From Gammaproteobacteria bacterium (GTDB lineage: Bacteria > Pseudomonadota > Gammaproteobacteria > Steroidobacterales > Steroidobacteraceae): a stretch of DNA of 8,581 bases. Positions 5,801-8,581 of the stretch are shown in pieces. Both the position numbers and the translations under genes were made by a program. The stretch spans positions 1 to 8,581 of the forward strand of contig JADLDF010000023.1 of NCBI GenBank assembly GCA_020846815.1, given 5' to 3'. Numbering within the stretch: position 1 is the stretch's first letter; each line of letters begins with the position of its first letter. The notes below the pieces were generated by a model. That model was not told the origin of the DNA, searched no databases, and saw nothing but the letters and a program-made list of their open reading frames with translations.

Positions 5801-8581
5801 TGCGGCTGCGGCTGCCGCTGCCACAGCCACTACCGCTGCGGCTGCCACTACCCTTGCCGCTACCGCTGCCTCTGCCGCAGCGCCCGTGCGCCTCGCTCTG
5901 GTCACGGTCGACAACCCGCCGGTCAACGCGCTGAACGAACGCGCGCTCGACGAGCTGAACATCGTCGTCGATCACCTCGCGCGGCGCGAGGACGTGGGCG
6001 CGGTGATCTTCACGGGCCAGGGCACCGGTTCGTTCGTCGCCGGCGCCGACGTGCGCGAGCTGCTCGAGGACGTGCACACCCTCGAGCAGGCGCTGCCGCT
6101 GCCGAACAATGCGCAGCTCGCGTTCCGCAGGATCGAGTCGATGGGCAAGCCGGCGATCGCCGCGGTCAACGGCGTCGCACTTGGCGGCGGCATGGAGTTC
6201 GCGCTGGCCTGCCACCTGCGCCTCGCCGAGCCGACCGCGAGCCTGGGCCAGCCCGAGGTGCGCCTGAACCTGCTGCCCGGCTACGGCGGCACGCAGCGTC
6301 TGCCGCGCCTGCTGGAAGCGGCAGGCCATCCGGCGCCGCTGCTGCGCGCGCTGGAGATCGTACTCGGCGGGCGCACGCTGTCGGCGGACGAGGCGCGTGA
6401 CGACGGCCTGGTCGATGCGCTCGCCGGCGACGAGGACGTGCTGAGCCTCGCCGTGCGTCTCGCGGCCGAGTATCTGCACGAGCCGCGACGCGAAGGTCGT
6501 GTGGCGCGTGCGTTCCGGGCGCGCCTCGCGGCGCCGGCGCAGTGGCACGGTCCGGGGCGCGACGACTTCGAGACTGCGCTGCGCGATCCGGAGGCGCAGC
6601 GCCTGCTCGAACAGGCGCGACTCGTCGGCCGCGAGGCCACCGCGGTCCGCATCCTCGATGCACTGCGCACCGGCTGGACGCAGGGCATCGATGCGGGGCT
6701 CGCGCAGGAGGCGCGGCTGTTCGCCGCAGCGGTCGTCGATCCGCGGGAAGGCAAGGCCGGCATCCGCGCATTCATGGACCGGCAGAGCGCGCCGCTGCCG
6801 ACGCGCCGGACTTCCCGGCCGGCCTTCGAGGACGCCGCGGCACTGGAGGCGCGCGGCGAGCTGCTGCCGGTCGGCAGCGCGTTCTTTCCCGGCGTCACGC
6901 CGTTGCCGCGTTGGCAGCATGGCCAAGCGGTGCTGCGCGATGCGCGTACCGGCGCGGCTGCGCACGGCCTGCCGCGCGAGGCCGAGCGGCCGATCCTGCT
7001 GCCCGTGTCACGCCCGGGCGCGAACGAGGCGCTGGTCTACATGCTCGCTTCCGAGGTCAACTTCAACGACGTCTGGGCGATCACCGGCATCCCGGTCTCG
7101 CCTTTCGACAACCACGATCTCGACTACCAGGTCACCGGCTCGGGCGGTGTCGGCCTGGTCGCGGCCCTCGGCGCCGAGCTGCGGCGCGAAGGCCGCCTCA
7201 AGCTCGGCGATCTGGTCATGATCTACAGCGGCCAGAGCGAGCTGCTGTCGCCGCTCGCCGGCCGCGATCCGATGTACGCCGGCTTCGCGATCCAGGGCTA
7301 CGAGACAGATACCGGCAGCCACCAGCAGTTCCTGCTCGTGCAGGGGCCGCAGCTGCATCACCTGCCGCCGGACCTGACGCTGGAAGCAGCCGGCTCCTGC
7401 GTGCTGAACCTCGGCACGATCGTGCGCGCGCTGTTCACGACCCTGCAGGTGCAGCCCGGTCGCACGATTTTCGTCGAGGGTGCGGCCACGGGCACGGGGC
7501 TCGAAGCACTGAAGTGCGCCACGCGCCACGGCCTCGACGCGGTCGGCCTGGTGTCGAGCGCCACGCGCGCGCAGTTCGTGCGCTCGCAGGGCGCGGCCGG
7601 CGCGCTCGATCGCCGCGATCCGCGCTGGGCCGGTGCCTTCGTGCCCGTGCCGGAGGGCGCGGCGCAGATCGCGGCCTGGGAGGCGGCGGGCGAGCCGCTG
7701 TGCGCCGCGCTGCGCGCGCAGACCGGCGGCCGGCTCGCCGACTACGTGGTCTCGCATGCGGGCCAGGAGTCTTTCCCGCGCGCGTTCCAGCTGCTCGCCG
7801 AGGGCGGCACGCTGGCCTTCTACGGTGCGACCAGCGGCTATGCGTTCTCGTTCGTCGGCAAGCGCGGCGCGGCGAGCCCCGACGAGATGCTGCGGCGCGC
7901 GGCACTGCGCGCCGGCGAAGCGGTGCTGCTGTACTACGGTATCGACGGCGCGGCGCTGCTCGATGCAGTGGGGCTGGAAGCGATCGAGGCGGTGCGCGCG
8001 CGCGGCGGCCGGCTGGTCGTGGCCACTGCGACCGACGCGCAGCGCGAGTTCGTGCAGTCGCTCGGTTTCGGCGATGCCATGCGGGGCGTGGTGTCGCTCG
8101 AGGAGCTGCACCGCCGCGAAGGCGCCGGCTTCGAATGGCCGGCTGCGTTGCCGCCGTTGCCGGATGCGAAGCGCGAGACCGCGAAGTTCAAGGAAGTCGT
8201 GCGCCTCTACCAGGAGCGGACCACCAAGCCTTTCGGCGCCGCGATCGGCCGCCATCTGCGCTGCGGCGACAATCCACGCGGCGCCCCCGACCTGATCATC
8301 GAGCGTGCCGGGCACGATGCGCTCGCCGCCAGCAGTGCGCTGGTGAAGCCCTTCACCGGCCGTGTGGTCTACTGCGAGGACATGGCGGGCCGTCGCTACA
8401 CTTTCTACGCACCGCAGGTCTGGATGCGCCAGCGCCGCATCCTGATGCCGCGCGCGACCATCGCCGGCACGCACCTCTGCAACGCCTGGGAAGTCACGCG
8501 CATGAACGAGATGATCGCCGCCGGCCGGCTCGAGGTGACGCCGCCGACCATGGTCCCCTGGGAGGCGCTGCCGCAGGCTCA
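2838..8581 (+). CDS. pcs: Trifunctional propionyl-CoA synthase (ACS-ECH-ECR fusion), 3' end beyond window
   Basis: The frame is open for 1914 codons and has no stop before the window ends. It predicts a fused enzyme that takes 3-hydroxypropionate through 3-hydroxypropionyl-CoA (ATP, CoA) and acrylyl-CoA to propionyl-CoA (NADPH), as known for Chloroflexus and Erythrobacter homologues. ACS domain, about 25-965: P-loop TSGSTGKPKG (518-527), YWATEHGG (Trp667), hinge GRSDDVINVSGHRLG (800-814), and catalytic Lys901 in ETRSGKYLRR. ECH domain, about 1017-1290: oxyanion segment FVAGADV, Glu1120 in GGGMEF and Glu1140 in GQPEV. These are spaced 20 apart, like the two catalytic glutamates of rat enoyl-CoA hydratase. 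A helical segment follows. ECR domain, from about 1380: zinc-free MDR/Ccr-like, with SEVNFNDVWA, GYETDTGSH and nucleotide-binding GAATGTG (1548-1554). The start at ATG 2838 has a weak SD-like AGGCGAG (2827-2833). Oddities are an Asp/Ala repeat insert (407-468) and an Ala/Thr linker (966-1015). The missing C-terminus is probably a few dozen residues (inference from Ccr-like ends). A plain acetyl- or propionyl-CoA synthetase is excluded by the fused ECH and ECR domains. Confidence 0.93.
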   Translation, partial: MSNQRLGVPSAESGPAAVAPPAARHNPLRTRADWLAARETAVRDPGAFHGAIARRELHWFDSALGPSGAWIRFDADAGHWQGFDARTGMAVEVPYAAEHEPWRRAFDDREAPFYRWFAGGLTNACFNEVDRHVLAGHGAEAALQFEGDRWDQSLDGGRGGPVVSYAVSRRRLLLEVAKCALALRRLGLRPGDRVAINMPNIPEQLYWTEACKRLGIVYTPVFGGFSDKTLSDRIHDAGARVVITADGGYRNAQVVAFKEAYTDPALDAYVPAEVAVATVERALGALEGLAPAVLAAILDGASAAARGEITLERSDLMRGIGRSLESIAGLDAAQASRVRIAIASALVATPPRVEAVVVVRHVGMTDMPWRPERDRWAHELTDAALRELAAAARAAGLLSALAPEAPDARDAPVEPDAPDAIDALDALDSADARDAPVAPVAPVEPDVPDAIDVLDVLDVLDSADARDARYVPGKLDVPATALEDALLALEDRTLVAAVWAAVPPLPVDAEFPLFFIYTSGSTGKPKGVVHVHGGYVAGVAHTLRIAFDAAPGDVIYVVADPGWITGQSYMICAALATRVTTVITEGAPVFPSAGRFASTIERFGVTIFKAGVTFLKTVMSDPQNAADVRARSLTSLRVASFCAEPVSPAVQQFGMDLVTPWYVNSYWATEHGGIVWTHFYGNGEFPLRADAHTYPLPWVMGDVWVADGEAEPSTGRVVARPAAIGEKGEIVVTAPWPYLCRTIWGDAARFRVVGTRIDAAWKGDFERYARTYWSRWQDRLAYTQGDFAVKHADGGFSLHGRSDDVINVSGHRLGTEEIEGAILRDRQVHADSPVGNVIVVGAPHAQKGLTPLAFVKPAPGRRLGADDRRRLIETVRQEKGAVAVPEDFIEVTQFPETRSGKYLRRMLRALVEGGEVGDISTLRNPEVVLELRCAIDAWLARRRVADEQRMFEDYRYFRIEYHTLPAAAAAAAAAAAAATAAAAAVTTAAAAAAAATATTAAAATTLAATAASAAAPVRLALVTVDNPPVNALNERALDELNIVVDHLARREDVGAVIFTGQGTGSFVAGADVRELLEDVHTLEQALPLPNNAQLAFRRIESMGKPAIAAVNGVALGGGMEFALACHLRLAEPTASLGQPEVRLNLLPGYGGTQRLPRLLEAAGHPAPLLRALEIVLGGRTLSADEARDDGLVDALAGDEDVLSLAVRLAAEYLHEPRREGRVARAFRARLAAPAQWHGPGRDDFETALRDPEAQRLLEQARLVGREATAVRILDALRTGWTQGIDAGLAQEARLFAAAVVDPREGKAGIRAFMDRQSAPLPTRRTSRPAFEDAAALEARGELLPVGSAFFPGVTPLPRWQHGQAVLRDARTGAAAHGLPREAERPILLPVSRPGANEALVYMLASEVNFNDVWAITGIPVSPFDNHDLDYQVTGSGGVGLVAALGAELRREGRLKLGDLVMIYSGQSELLSPLAGRDPMYAGFAIQGYETDTGSHQQFLLVQGPQLHHLPPDLTLEAAGSCVLNLGTIVRALFTTLQVQPGRTIFVEGAATGTGLEALKCATRHGLDAVGLVSSATRAQFVRSQGAAGALDRRDPRWAGAFVPVPEGAAQIAAWEAAGEPLCAALRAQTGGRLADYVVSHAGQESFPRAFQLLAEGGTLAFYGATSGYAFSFVGKRGAASPDEMLRRAALRAGEAVLLYYGIDGAALLDAVGLEAIEAVRARGGRLVVATATDAQREFVQSLGFGDAMRGVVSLEELHRREGAGFEWPAALPPLPDAKRETAKFKEVVRLYQERTTKPFGAAIGRHLRCGDNPRGAPDLIIERAGHDALAASSALVKPFTGRVVYCEDMAGRRYTFYAPQVWMRQRRILMPRATIAGTHLCNAWEVTRMNEMIAAGRLEVTPPTMVPWEALPQA
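4056..4241 (+). repeat. In-frame tandem repeat coding an Asp/Ala/Val/Pro-rich insert in the ACS domain
   Basis: There are two in-frame copies plus a stub. Copy A is 4056-4127 (72 bp, 24 aa), copy B is 4128-4226 (99 bp, 33 aa), and the stub is 4227-4241. Each copy runs DARDAPV, EPD.PDAID, then Leu-Asp repeats, ending LDSA. Copy B exceeds copy A by exactly 27 bp: two extra 9-bp GCGCCGGTC units and one extra 9-bp GATGTGCTG unit. The insert (residues 407-468) lies between the segment matching 'R.W.HEL' of acetyl-CoA synthetases and the P-loop at 518. It is acidic, low in complexity and probably disordered or extended. All changes keep the reading frame. Confidence 0.9.
5733..5882 (+). repeat. GCT-rich microsatellite-like tract coding a 50-residue Ala/Thr linker between ACS and ECH domains
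   Basis: Fifty codons encode 38 Ala, 9 Thr and one each of Val, Leu and Ser (residues 966-1015). The tract opens with seven uninterrupted GCT codons. In total 21 of 38 Ala codons are GCT, whereas the rest of this gene strongly prefers GCG and GCC. This points to trinucleotide slippage as the origin. It sits after the ACS C-terminal subdomain (ends near IEYHTLP) and before the first ECH strand (VRLALVTVDNPPVNALN), so it is an interdomain tether. Confidence 0.92.

Noticed and set aside
2700..6965. A 1421-codon open frame on the - strand opposite the propionyl-CoA synthase gene
   Set aside because: It lies in exact codon register with the sense gene, so its stops would need sense TTA, CTA or TCA codons, which this GC-rich gene almost never uses. 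Its protein is Arg/His/Asp-rich nonsense with repeat echoes of the sense inserts. The frame closes just past 6965, at a sense TCA near 7008.
7008..8474. A 488-codon open frame on the - strand
   Set aside because: Same codon-register shadow of the ECR domain as the longer antisense frame; no recognisable fold, RBS or independent codon signature.
2838..8581. Possible frameshift or fusion artefact joining separate genes
   Set aside because: The frame was checked at the P-loop (4389), ECH strands (6003), ECR motif (7041) and near the end (8502), and all are in the same register with no stop. The domain order matches known propionyl-CoA synthases.

Overview
The window is a very GC-rich stretch of bacterial DNA (roughly 70% GC by eye) with every recognisable gene on the + strand. 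GC-rich wobble positions, Shine-Dalgarno leaders and an adaptor-permease-ATPase exporter operon suggest a high-GC proteobacterium. Species or family cannot be named from the sequence, and other Gram-negative-type lineages are not excluded.

Layout. (1) Positions 1-2553 hold a three-gene exporter operon: the 3' end of a membrane-fusion/periplasmic adaptor gene, a FtsX/MacB-type ABC permease (275-1483), and its ATPase (1480-2553), which overlaps the permease by ATGA. The ATPase has an unusual ~105-residue Ala/Ser-rich C-terminal tail. (2) Positions 2554-2837 are intergenic. Most of this is a degenerate tandem array of ~66 bp units; the distal part of its first copy is the last codons and stop of the ATPase gene. 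A weak promoter-like element lies just before the next gene. (3) From 2838 to the window end runs one giant open frame (at least 1914 codons, 3' end cut off) encoding a trifunctional propionyl-CoA synthase: an acyl-CoA synthetase (ACS) domain, an enoyl-CoA hydratase (ECH) domain and a zinc-independent MDR/Ccr-like enoyl-CoA reductase (ECR) domain. In characterised homologues from Chloroflexus and Erythrobacter this single enzyme turns 3-hydroxypropionate into propionyl-CoA through 3-hydroxypropionyl-CoA and acrylyl-CoA, using ATP, CoA and NADPH.

How it fits together. The three exporter genes should form one tripartite efflux or lipid/peptide export machine. The propionyl-CoA synthase gene probably forms a separate transcription unit with a metabolic role: the 3-hydroxypropionate route, either assimilating 3-hydroxypropionate or taking part in CO2 fixation. 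The window cannot say which, and no functional link between the two units is visible.

The oddest feature is the amount of low-complexity and tandem-repeat DNA. Inside the synthase there is an Asp/Ala/Val/Pro-rich duplicated insert just before the ATP-binding P-loop of the ACS domain, and a 50-residue Ala/Thr linker built largely on GCT codons between ACS and ECH. The 66-bp array lies just upstream. Catalytic motifs of all three domains look intact around these insertions, so the gene appears functional and not decayed.
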